NCBI GenBank assembly: GCA_037389465.1
Contig: JAZARR010000078.1
Location: forward strand, 2,542,001-2,606,000
Reading direction: 5' to 3'
DNA: 64,000 nucleotides
DNA from: Baylisascaris procyonis
Taxonomy: Eukaryota; Nematoda; Chromadorea; Rhabditida; Ascarididae
Shown here: positions 25,701 through 38,293 of the stretch, piece by piece
Position numbering within the stretch: position 1 is the first letter of the stretch
How the letters are laid out: every line of letters starts with the position of its first letter
Notes under the pieces: model-generated
The model's input: the letters and a program-made list of their open reading frames with translations, nothing else
Database searches by the model: none
Told to the model about the DNA's origin: nothing
Position numbers and translations under genes: made by a program

Positions 25701-28700
25701 CTCATTTAACCATACTAAATAAAAGGGCCGCAGCCAATGTTGGCTATATAGTAGAAGATATCGACTCCGACTCTCAAATCTTCAAAACACTGTACTCATA
25801 GCAATTGCAACTGTGCAGTAGTTATTAGCATCCATATTGTTTTCCCCAGTGGAAGATTTACCAAAAGGAACGCATAGAACATTGCAGCTACTTTATGCTC
25901 CCACTTTTGTTTGTGATGCATGAAGAACGATGTGAGTGAAAATTTGTCATTTTCTGTTCTTGAGGATTTGTGGAAATTGGAGTCTTGCGAATACTGTGAT
26001 GAGCAGAATTATTGCTCAAAGAGTCCGAAAGAAGGGGTTGAATCAACCGGTGGACCATGTCTTTGCCAATCGGTTGATCCGTTCTGCATTGGATTTAATA
26101 GCGTTAGTTGATTGATTATTTAAAATACTTGTTTTATTCATAGCTATTTGAATTTTGAATATTTGCTCATAATGTTCCTCTTACTCGGCGCTCACCTTTT
26201 TTTCATTTCATTTTCCACTCTTTTCATTTCACATTTCAAAGCAACAACATTTGCATTATGAAGAGTTGAAAGGCTGTTTATGAGTTCATAATAAATAAAG
26301 AGACCACCACACAATGAAGATATGAAGACATATCGTTGTCACCTTTGACATTACAATAGCTCTACATTCGACGTCTTTTCTATAATTTTCCATTTGATGT
26401 TTTCCAATATTCGCTCAGGAAGATTTCTTATGGTACTTTTTTAGTCAACAATGATTGATGTTATGACTTTTAATGATTATAAATTTTGTTTTTATAATTT
26501 TTACGGTTTGAATTGAGCAACAATTTACTTCAGAGCTCCAAAGCGCTCGATCTTTGGTTGTATTATGGGCAACTGGTCGAGAAACAAGAAGAAATGATTG
26601 AGGCGCTCGGCTTCCAGGTAAACATATGAAACTCTAAAGAAATTAAGAATTTTATTTCACCTTAGATTGATGTATTTATTCTCGGTTAGGCCGTAACCCT
26701 CCATCCGTATGTATTTTTATGTATTTTGCTTTTCTTTACTTTCTCTATAGGCCTATACGTTGTGATAATTTAGCCTTTTGTAATATGCGCCCCAGTTGCT
26801 GTACTTGTTGGTTATGGGCTGCGTTCGAGGCAGCCTCTTTTACAGTTAGCATATGAGGTGTCTCCCTCTTTTCCTAGCGCTCATTTTATTGACTCAGATG
26901 ATAAAAGTAGTTCTATAATTAGCTATCGAACATCACCTTGCCGTTGTTATCCAAATCGTCACGGAAATTCGAAGCAGACTTCTTACACGATGATTACGTT
27001 AACAGTAATGGAAGCTAGAGCTCATGAGCCCTTTTTTCCAGAATATGAGCGATGAGGTGGCCATTGTAACAAAGGCAAAGGAAAATCTCATATTTGCGAT
27101 GTCTGAGTTGTCAAAGACTCAACGTATCGCGCTCTCTGCTCAAAAAAGACAACTCATTCAAAAATGTTCATTCAATGGCGCCGAATGTAACATCGAGAAG
27201 TTGGTTCACTGTTCCCTTGAACAAGGAACTTTTGGTTTTGGATTTTTATCCAATAAAACACGTGTAATATGTGCGGACTGCCATTCATTTTCGAATGCAT
27301 GTAGTGAGGAAAGTGAGATGTTGGGAAAAATAAAGACTTTTATGACTTTTACCCCGTCGGATGGGGTGATCGTCGAAGAAGAATTTTGACATAGATATGC
27401 AAAAGTTTCCAAAACGCAAGACTTCAAGAAATAGGGTAGAGAAGGTGGACTGAGTAACGAAGGGTGACTGCCTCTTCCATGACTGTCTTCGCGCCTTTCC
27501 ACAACATACCAATATTAATCAATACCATAAAGAAGCATTGTCGCCGATGCTGAATGTGCCACTATTAAGTGTAAAAGCTAAACATATTTTATTTTTTTTA
27601 GTCAGAAAATGGAGCCTTTGAGGCAATCGAGGAAAATAGATAGAGCTGGAGTGATTCCGTGCGAATCTTTATTCCTTTTCTGTCTCGGAGATCATGGTTC
27701 AGTCTAAAACAGCTAAGATGATTAACATTTAGGAGAGAGCTCATTTGGGTCTAGCTCAGACTCCAGTGATATGGTTATGTGCAGTAGCAAGTGAAAACTG
27801 CAGAGCTGGACTCAAAACTACGATAAAGCAAAGGATCGTGAGCTCAAATCTGCCACCACAGATGCGACTACAGTGTAATGATGCAGATTTTTTGGCCATC
27901 AGATCTCGTAGCGAAAGTTTCTTGCATGAAGGCGACATTACAGATAGTTGCATTCAAGGATTTACTCTTCAGTTGTTGAGGTAAAGCAAATGAATTTGCA
28001 GGGACTTCCTTGTCGTAGCCGATCCAACGTTCGGCAACTGTTTCACATTCAACCACAATCGAACTGAGAATAAAAGTAGCATTCGCGCTGGTCCAATGTA
28101 CGGTTAGCGCCTTAAACCAGCATATTATTGACACGGATATACATTTTTCGGTTTGACATGAAGAACTAGAATCGCTTATATATATAGCTTTCCGAGGTAG
28201 AGGAATAGTAGCTTTGCCGGTTGCGCCCGAGAATAGCAACGGTGAATGTTAGCGCTACGGGACCACCCACGTTGTAGAAGTTGGTTACATCATGATGGAT
28301 TCAAGCTGGAAAGTTCTGCTAAAATGAAACGTTGGAAACTTTCGTCCTTAATAAGCCTTTTAAACGAGCACGTTCCTCTTCAGCATTTGATGCTTTTCAA
28401 CTCTGATCGTATCATATCCCGGAAGCAACTCTATTTGGCTCCGGAGAGCTTGACTGACTCCTAAGTACAGTTGCAAACTCCACTTCGTTAAAGACTGGAT
28501 GTAACAAGAAATGAACTGCTTAGCCTTTCTTGGAATGTATATTTATTCACCAACATATTCACGCCAAGTATCACTTAAAAGTAACTAATCCATTTACTTT
28601 GCAAAATCAAAATGCATGTTGATGTAAATTCTGCCGAATCTTTCACAATCGAAATGACTCTCCCCTATTGATCTACCCTCGAACCTTACTGCATAAATCT

Positions 28701-31700
28701 GCAATGAAGGGCATCGATGAAAATTATCGTATTCCTTTGCGAAAGTTTCTGTCGCATTTGCTTCGGTCATTACTTTTGGCACATTACATGGTTGCGAGTT
28801 TTTTTTTTCGCTAAAGAAAACTCTTCCTAAGGATCTAAAGAGTTGCGAAATACCTTCGCCTTCGAATCGCCTTCGAAAGTGGAAGATTAGACTCATTCTT
28901 TAAGATAGTTCAGTTTTCATTCGCTTTCAACATCTCCTATTTGGGCGTGCATCACCTTCCATTATTTATGTTCTGCACCACGTTTAATGCAGCTGCAAGC
29001 AGCGCATAAACTAAGATCTTCGTCGGATAATGTGCAATCTTGTAGGTTTGCGACTGCTTCTTTACGTGAATGCTTCCGATTATTTGCCAACAACTGAAGC
29101 CGTTGGTGTGAGAATAACAATCCATGATAAAGAAGAATATCCATTTCCGGTGAATACCTATTGAAAATTTTTTACTTTCTCAATATTTATCAACATCATT
29201 ATCCGTAAGCTTTTCTTGCGCTGTGCAAATTTATAAAGTTTTATTTATAGCTTATCGTTTATGTCAATTTTTCGAAATTTTTCTCTTCGAGTGATTTTTT
29301 CCTCTGAATGAATCATGACAGTGCATTATAGTAGCTTCATAATGAATGATCACAGCACCTTTCATTCCTACAAACATAACCTTAACCACGAAAAATAGGA
29401 AGGATAAATCTCAATGAACTGGACTCTGGCAGTTTCCTACAATTAAAGAAATAAATGCAACGTTCGGGCGTGTATGATCGCTAACGATTGTCTTTTGCTC
29501 TAAAACTGCACAAACGCGCAAGCGTATGAGGCTGTTGTACGTTTCAGTTAAATTTCAAGTGAACAAGAAAACTGATACCCGTTTTGATTGTCAAGCACTG
29601 AACTAATTTTCAGCTATAACCATTTCAGGATACGTTTGGATATAGTGCTCCAACTGGTTATATATCGTCTTTTGGGATGAAGTTGGTAAGCACTTGTGAC
29701 AAATATACTCTTACCTGCATTTGATAATTAGTAACTTCAACATTTAAAACGAAGATACCAGTTCTGTCTCATTTTTCATTTTTAATATTGAAATCATATT
29801 TTATACTCTTACCTGCACAGAACCTGCACTCTTACCTCATTTAATAATAGAACTTACCCGTAACTAGACAGCAGTTGCGATTGGCGATTTCAGCAGTAAT
29901 TCCCGTTGAGCAATGAGTAATCAGGTGGATTGTCATGGGTTGTTTTGAATTATTATACTTCACGCTTTTCCTAACGTAGAATGAAATTATTTATAACTAA
30001 ACGTTGAAAATTCCATAAAAAGTTCTGAAAATGCAACCAGAGACTCATACCTTAAAATGGCCTTCAAAAAAAATTTTTTCATCATATGTGACACTGACAA
30101 TGCATATTCTAAATTAACCTAATAGTTGAAAGTTGTTTCCTAGAGTGAAAAAAAATTTTTTTAAAGTGAAAGAATAATGAAACGCTGCAATAGCTACTGT
30201 AGGATTTTTTCAGTGAATTTGATATTTTAGTTTCAGTTTCTGAAGTTAATTTGGAAATCAAATACCTAAAAAAACATCAAATATTTCATTTTGCTGCTCG
30301 CGAATACTGCAAAATTTCCCCCGAAAAAATTAACGTTCATTCTTGCTGAATATTTTTATTTCTACAAATTATTTACATTACTGGAATCCAATTACTTTGA
30401 ATTAGTTGAGGTTTTTTTGCAGAAGAAAATGACGCGTCTCCCCGCACCATTTGGCGACTGTGTTGTGGATGGCTTGACTGAAAATTATATATATGAGGAC
30501 TATCGTTATTCAACTGAGGTTTACCAACTTTTTTTTGGTTAATAAATAGCTACCATAGATTTTTTTTCTTTGGATTTGTTTCATTTTGATAGAGCTTTAT
30601 GTATTAAAATATCAATAATGAAGGATTTAAATAATTTGCGTTAGTGAAGCTTTATTTGTCTTGCTGTACATTTGTCGTTATAATAAATTAGATAATGCGA
30701 AACTAGAATTGCGCTACTCAACCGTCAGTCAGATCAAACTGCAGGGTTGTTATCGAACTTGCTTTCAAGAGATGGTTATACAAGAATGCGGATGTGGTGA
30801 TCCACGATTTCCTGTGCCCCAGAATGCCCGCCATTGCCTTGTCTTCGATCCTGAAGCTAGTACGTTCCTGAATCGCTCTTTCTTTTTTTTTTTAATTTTC
30901 CTAGAAAAGTGCACGGGATGATGGAGCTGTATTAACTCAACAAAAACGAAACTAACACACCATCCCGATTTTCACCAAATTTGCGCACCAGTTCCACATA
31001 AAAAGGTGTAATTTACTTATCCAACTAAGTTCCTGTGAAGTGTATTTATCGTTTTTATAAGTGAGAGCACGTTTTATGGAAATTGTAATAAATAATATAA
31101 TATCGCCCCTATAAGAAGGTAAATAAATGATGCACATACTCACGTATCAATGCACGCCTTGCTATAAATGCGATCAAGCGTAGAATTTAAATAACCATTG
31201 CGCAAAATCATTGCTACCAACTTACAACAGTTACTTACACCATGTCTAAAATGAGCTATAGAAATGCTGCAAAACGCATTGATGCAAACTGTTGTGAGCT
31301 AAAATCAAAACTGTCAGACAGTATGTGGTAACTGTACAATTTGCAGGAAAATGCCTCGAAAGACGAACCAACGAATTGAGCGATATACATGGCACGTTTC
31401 GGTGTCGTTGTCAGCAACCATGCTCACAATCCGTTTACACAGTCTCCTATTCGGCCGGTTTATGGCCATCGCAGTCGTTAAATATCTCAATTGGAAATTG
31501 TAACGATGAACCAGATACATGCAACGAACATTACCAGTGCGGAGTTTTTTTTTTTTACGAAATATTGACGCTATTGTATGGGAGTGTCCGAATTTTTATA
31601 GAGATCAGAGTGGTTTTTTTCTGGATGAAATGCACAGAAGGTGTCTTTAGAGATACTCAATTCACCTCCTATTGACGATCGCAACAAGCAGGTAAGGCAA

Positions 31701-33603
31701 CGATATTTGTAAGTTTCATGCGATCATCATAAATAACCTCGCTGTGAAATAAAACATTTCCTGTAATTTCCTTGGGATGTTTATTGGTGATAAGATACTC
31801 TCCGAAGAAAACTTCATAATTGACATTAGTACAATGACATTATTCATAATTGCACACTTATACCTTACATTTTCTACGAGAATACCACCTATTATTCACC
31901 GATATGAACTAAACTAAATAGACACATTGATGATGACATTGTCAGGCGCCAATCAAACAGAATCGGTTTAATACATGATCATCAATAAATGCAAGAAGTT
32001 CAAGGGGACGGGTTAATTCTATGAGGCAGAAGAAATGAGAATGACTAGAACAGTGATCGAGATGATTACGCCAAAAAGAAATGCAGCGCGATTTGAAGAG
32101 AAACAGCGAACAAAGAAGTCAAAAAGAGGCTATAGAAAGATGGCATTTTAGTCATTTAATGGAGTGTTGATTTGAGGGAACTAGTTCCCGCACTAACTTT
32201 CATTTAATTGGTTTTGGGTGAAATTAGCCGAATCACAGTGATCAAAAAAAGAACCGCTGGAACACTAATATTCGACAGATTTGGAAGACTTTTACCGTAT
32301 CATGCTAAAGTGAGGTGCAATAAAGCAATTAATTAGCAGAATGTAACTCCTAGTCATTACTGCTAGCATATCATCACCTCAAGAAGTTGCTAAGAGAATC
32401 CTAACTCCGTAGATAGTCATAAATCTGGTAAATATCTAATCACAACATTCGCATATTACTTTTAAACATGCCACAAATTAGTCAAACTTGAATCTGAGGG
32501 CATAAACGATATTTTATGCTAAGGGGAGTTGATGCCAATCATGCACGAAAAAATAGAAGCCTTTATTTTATGTAACATTTAAAATCAGCCAGTGCATTAT
32601 TTTAAGTAGTCAAATTGTGGATCGCAAATAATACTCCTTTTTCTCTTACGTATTTATAACACGGCAGCAAAATTGAAATGCACTTCATCTAACCACTGAT
32701 TAGAATGTGTCATAAAAATCTACATTTTGCACAGCAATTGAAATGACATGCGAGTGGCAACCAAACAATTCATCACAAATAGCAAAAAAATAACATTCGT
32801 ATCCACTAATTGAGCTAATAGTAGTTAATATTGTTCAAGAAAAAAAAATTTTTTTTGATTGTAGAGAAAATGGCGCAATGGTTGAAGTTTTTTATGAGGC
32901 ACTTAATTTCGAAATGCTGACCGAATCGGAGGCTTATGGTGTAAGTTCCTTCAATTATGTCGAATTAAGTAACGATCAGTGAGAAGACCACAACCTACAA
33001 GTTTCAGTAACCAACACAACAAATAGTCAACTAGAAGCAATACATTTGACATTAAGTATTAGAGAATTTAATGTTACCAAAAGAGAGTAATGGTAAATGA
33101 ATTTGGTCAGATAAATTGATACTAGGTTATCGTTCCATGAAGTCAAGATAAATTGATACTAGGTTATCGTTCCATGAAGTCATTTCCGCCATTCTGTCAA
33201 GTATTTGATGAGTTTTTCAGCAGAAAGATAAGATTTCCATTTACATGCAACGATAACAGCATATAAAAATGCAACTTGCCTGCATATAACGATTGATCCA
33301 TTTCTTTTAATTTGTTTATGATAACATAGTACAGTAGCGAATTTTGTAAAATTCGGTGTTTAATTATCTGCATTAGATGATTTATGCTAAGTGAATACAC
33401 ACAAATCAATCGAACAAATTTAGGTGGTAAAAATGTTGTCCGATTTTGGAGGTCAGCTCGGCTTATGGTCGGGCGTTTCATTCATCACCTGTTGTGAATT
33501 CGTATTTCTTCTCTTCGAGACAGTCTACATGGTGTTCGACCATCACTATCGCAAATATAAGCGTAAGAAATCGGAAGAAGAGGACGAAATGGGTCGATTT
33601 TAG
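22800..33603 (+). CDS. mec-10: DEG/ENaC degenerin channel subunit, MEC-10-like (17 exons)
   Basis: Sodium channel subunit of the mechanosensory degenerin family; in C. elegans MEC-10 works with MEC-4 in touch neurons. Exons: 22800-22904, 23072-23223, 23606-23727, 24280-24362, 24740-24838, 25264-25404, 25965-26102, 26534-26617, 27042-27199, 28002-28102, 29046-29149, 29629-29685, 30423-30518, 30745-30859, 31347-31536, 32865-32940, 33424-33603. Every phase matches, giving 666 aa. Visible features: the gating motif SSHGIPM (His72-Gly73), TM1 about 87-106, the [13 protein letters not shown] motif, Cys-rich extracellular domains ([38 protein letters not shown]), then [12 protein letters not shown] and TM2 with a charged tail. 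It resembles MEC-10 more than MEC-4: FEPANS runs straight into the first Cys domain without MEC-4's acidic insert, and LWSGVS precedes TM2. The start is the ATG in front of LASDTDFL; additional upstream residues are possible. Confidence 0.92.
33109..33182. repeat. Perfect 37-bp tandem duplication
   Basis: Positions 33109-33145 are repeated exactly at 33146-33182, in the last intron of the degenerin gene. The identity suggests a recent duplication or replication slippage. It is useful as a length marker; no function is suggested by the sequence. Confidence 0.93.
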
Positions 33604-36600
33604 TGCGAGACGTAGATTGCGACGTTTGATTGATGTGCACCGTGTTGCTGCCTTCTCGACGTTTTTCTCTACCGTAACGGCACGTCAATCGGTTGCCGTA
33701 TTTGCGTCACGCCTATTAACCGCCACATACCTTCCCTTATCAGAGTCGACGCACAATCGCTTTCCTCTGTCGAACTGTCTTCGTCTATTTATTCGAATGT
33801 TTAAGCGTATCTCATTTTCTTATGTGCACTTTATTTGTTCTACGTGATATGCGTTCAACTCTTCTAACAACTCCAGAAAATATTGTCACACATGTTTTGT
33901 CATTTCCTTTCTAACTACCAACATGCATCGTGTGATAGTGTTGCATGCGTAATTGTTGCAATTATGGGCATCTTTTTGCATCCACTTAAACTGTTTCATA
34001 ACACTGTGGAAGCGTTATATTATTAAAAACAGCAAATTTTAACGCGTTTTGATTGATTAACGATTCGTTTCTGTGGAAGGAAGGAGTTCAGTAATCCAAG
34101 ATGTTATATAGTTTTAGGAAAAGCAGCTTGAACTTTCATCTAACAGTACGAAATACATCCTCACTTTCATTACAATCCCCTGAGGCGCAGTCTAGTGGGA
34201 AAGAAAAGAGTTCAGCGCTGAAGCAAATTCCCTCGAAAAATCCATAAGCAAAAAACGAACCAGGCTCAAAGTAATGCCAAGCCATAATGCTCTGGCTCTC
34301 TCGAGCAGTTCTTTCAAAGCAAAAAAAAAAAGTTTCTGTTGTGATGATGAACTTTTACGATGACATTTTCCACCCTGATGCCGTATGCTTACGAGCGAGA
34401 GGTCGCTGTTTCCGTGCACAAAAGGCGTTTCGCAGTATGCGCCATTCCTCTGCGGCGTGTTACACTACGCTTGTTTCCAACCGCATGCTGATACGCGCCA
34501 ATGTGATACTTGCGGCAATCGAGAGAACATTATAATCGGCCGTTTCAGAACATTTCATTGAAGGATGATATAGATATATTTCTCTCTTTCTGCCAGAGGG
34601 TACTAACATATATTATCTACTAAACGCCTGCCTTATATGTGTGTTTGGTATTCTGAGTCTCGTTTAAAATCTCCCATCTCATTGCCGAAGAGGAATTGGA
34701 AAAGAGGTACTTTCCTCACAGAAGAAAAGCTCTTACCTCGAGAACTCTTTTTCGCTTGCTTCAAATTTTTTTTGCCTTTTAATAGGATTTCAGGCAGCTA
34801 AAACAAGTGGAAAGCGTAGACCAGAAATTAGAATGATAATCGCTTTCGCAATCTCACACAGTGTAGTTCTTTGAATCGAGAACGGTTAATTAATCTTTCA
34901 CATAGTGATGTGAACATTATTTTGGACGATCTCACAGCTTGTGCAAATTTCCAACGACTTCCGTTTTTTTTTTTTGGTTGCTCGATTGCCTATAAATTTT
35001 CACTCCCATCTAAGTGACAACAATTCTTTTTAACGTTGATGAATCAGCATGAAATTCAGTAAACGGATGCCATCTTACTGCATACGTTATATGTATCGAA
35101 TTTCGTAACGTTTAGTTCATTTGGGATCAATCGAGCCATACAACACGCATGAATAGAAATGAAAACGTTTTTCGCATACTATTACGTGTAAATACTCTAT
35201 GCAAATTTAAATTCGCATATTTGACTATTGTGCTACGTGTAAACTTATGCGTCGAATTCCATCACAGGTTGCCGAAAATTTTCGGTTGTCTTTGTGCGCC
35301 CTGAGTCTAAACTATATTGGCAACTTCCGCTGTATGAAGGGAATTGGACAATGACTTCTTAACTGCTTGCTGAATTTATTTGGTTTTTATATACATGTGT
35401 GCATCCCGTCAGCTTGCCAATATTGACCGATAACTTAATTGCAATTTTTAATGTCACGATTGAAGCTGTTTATGAATGATGCTTTGTCAACTGCACATCA
35501 TGACGCGTACTGTTCATTGTTCGAAATAAACATTTCCTGTCTGGATGAAGTTGTATTACGTTTTTGAAAAAAAAAAAATGCTAGCGGAATTCGTGAAGCA
35601 TTTTTTATAGGAAAACATTAAAACTCTATCAGCAGTAGTTTATTTTCCTCAAAAAAGCGCTTTGAAAGAGCAATATGATCAGTTATTCACTAAAACTTTT
35701 GAGCTGAATATAATTTCAATGATATCCCACAATTCGAATTTTGCCGCAACAAGAAATTAAAATTTAGGGGCGGATATTCATCAGAAAATTTCATCAGTGC
35801 ACGTTTATTATTCCTCTTGCAACTACCTCCTATATGCCATTGATGCTGTTTTCTGTAATTTTTCTCACTTATTTGATCTCATAAAACATCTCAAAAAATT
35901 AGCGAAATACTCCATCAGCATATTACAATAGAAAATAGGCGCCGTAACAAGAAGAGTCTCTAAACAATCGATCTAAGTGCAAGAGCAAGCGGATGACTAT
36001 TAACATAGTTAATAGTTCTGCGTTATGTCTCTGTAAAAAGATGTATTCGTAGAAAAAAAAATGTTTTTATCAAAGTGCCATAGTGGATAACGGACGAATC
36101 TCTAGATGATTCCTCTTTTTTTGCTGTATTTGTTCGCGATCTTTCTGTTTTTTTTTGCTTCTAGCATAGTGCTTAAGCGTTAGCTTATAGTATCCGACAT
36201 GGATCGATACCAGGCGATCTATTAAATACTTGCGAAGGTGAATCTATCCCACGACAAAGAATGGCTTGAAATCTATATAAGCTGTTCTAAGAGAGAAAAA
36301 ACGGGTGAAATTGTTCCAATGGGGATGAGAATTGTTTAGAATTCTAAAAATTGCGATTTAAAAAAGTTAGGCGAAGAACTACGCGTTTACAATTTTGTCT
36401 AAAAGGATTTCTTCACGCTTATCAATGCTCATTAACAAAGAACCTACGTAAAATTGAAATTGCTTATTGTTTCGCAATAGATGTAATATCCTTTCGCTCA
36501 TAATAAAATGGCTAAATTGGTGATCAATTGGTCATATATCCTGCTCTAGCTTTATTATCATTATGAGCCTTGAAGAACAAATCCGCTCCAATAAAACATG

Positions 36601-38293
36601 TGAAAAAATTTAAAGATATTCTTGAACATGCTGAGGCTGTGAATTTATTTCCTCTAGAAGACATCCATGATATAGCAATTATAAAAATTAAATAATAAAA
36701 AGCATTTAAAAGCTTTCGGACCCTAATGAAATTCGGTTTGTGCACCCGTTCTGATCATTAAATCAATCCAACTCATATCCTGCCGCTAAGGAACTTCATG
36801 ATCATAGTCTTCCTATATTGTGATCTAGAACTAGTCAGCACTATTTGCTTAAAACGAACCTTGCATATTATGCAAGTTGGCTTTTATCAAAATAAGGCTT
36901 TTATAAATTCGCCGAGCATTTAGGCAATCACTTATAGCACGTGGGCCGCAAGAGAAAGAAGACAGAGGGGAGCTGGGAGGAAGGATAGCGAAGGGCTAGA
37001 GGTGCAATTTTCTTACGAGCAGAGGACCGCTCATTCTACCCTCGACCGAATGAAATTTTTTTCGCCTGTCTTCGTTTAGCATTCAAAAATGGAAAATAGC
37101 CTTCCTCGATTTCTCCTCCTCCTCTCATCCCCCCAAAACGAGTGGTTTTCTTAGCGAAGCACGTAATTTCGGTGCAGCTGTCAAAAGCGGTAGAAACATA
37201 AGCGTAGTTTAAACGTTTTGCGTTAAAAGTTAATCCAAAAACATGGCAATGGCATTACAAATGGCGCGATAATTTGACAATCCATCTATCGAGCGTTTAT
37301 TGTTGCAACGCATTCAACGTGCTAATCAGGCGAGAAAGCGTTTTGCCCTCTTGAATGATGCCAATTTGTGGTATTCAAATTAAGCCAACTTAAAAGCATT
37401 TAAAGCTAGCATTTACGAATCATACATATGAAAAACTAAGCCTGAAAAATTCATAAGCAATCGGAAATCCAGTAAGACGTTTAATTTACCGGTGAATTAA
37501 GTTTTAAATTTTTTTTGCGCTATTTCAATTTATCATCTTTTAGTTGCGACTGCCACAGCCTGTCACCGACAAAAGAGTCAATTTCTTTCATCAACAGTCA
37601 TATAACTGGCCGCAATTTTTTGTGAATTGTTTGACACTACGTCAAGGGCTACTGTTCAATGCAATAATTGTTCAATTTTAGGTGAAAACATTGAGCTGAA
37701 AGTTTTATTCAAAATTTCGACATAAATTTTGAACGGAACGTGAAATATAGGGGAAACGTCACTTTCAGAATCTCAATGCTCCATGGAATAACGATATCAT
37801 TTTTAAAATAAAAGCCTATCAATGAATAGCGACAAATATATTTCAACATAGAATCAATCGTGTCAAATGCAAACAGCGGAAATCCGATGCTTATCTCTGT
37901 ATTATTCCATTTATTACATTATGATTTGTAAACGCTTTCAATACTATACAAGTCAATCGTTTATTATAGCAATAGACGATTTTTCGTTAAATATTATGCG
38001 AGTTTGTGTTACGTATTGAATAAGTGCAAAAAGATGTGGCATTTTGTTGTTACGATTGATTTGCGTTCATTTAGGTGCTGCTCATAAATTGGACAACGCT
38101 AGGCTGGATACGCATCAAAGCAATTGTTTTCGTTGTAAGAGCCAATCGCCTCGATGGGCTATAGCACTTTTGCAATTTGCGCTAATTGCTAAACGATTAA
38201 ATTTGCGCTCAATTGCAATCGCATATTGCAGAGCTGTTTTAATCGAGCAGACACGCAGCGCCTTAGTTGGCGGCAGCACGCCCTTCCGCAGCG
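33604..38293. other. Intergenic, upstream of the Tlx gene
   Basis: No gene supported over 4.7 kb. An ATG at 34344 opens a 63-residue basic frame of no recognisable family. The stretch is long for a worm intergenic region and lies upstream of a developmental homeobox gene, so it is the likely location of its enhancers. I could not pick out individual sites. Confidence 0.45.

Noticed and set aside
25859..25931. Open stretch after an acceptor inside a degenerin intron, ending at a plausible GTGAGT donor
   Set aside because: Skipping it joins exons 25264-25404 and 25965-26102 in phase and gives the expected family sequence ([16 protein letters not shown]).
34344..34535. ATG-initiated 63-residue basic frame
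   Set aside because: Too short, unrecognised and isolated in a long intergenic region.
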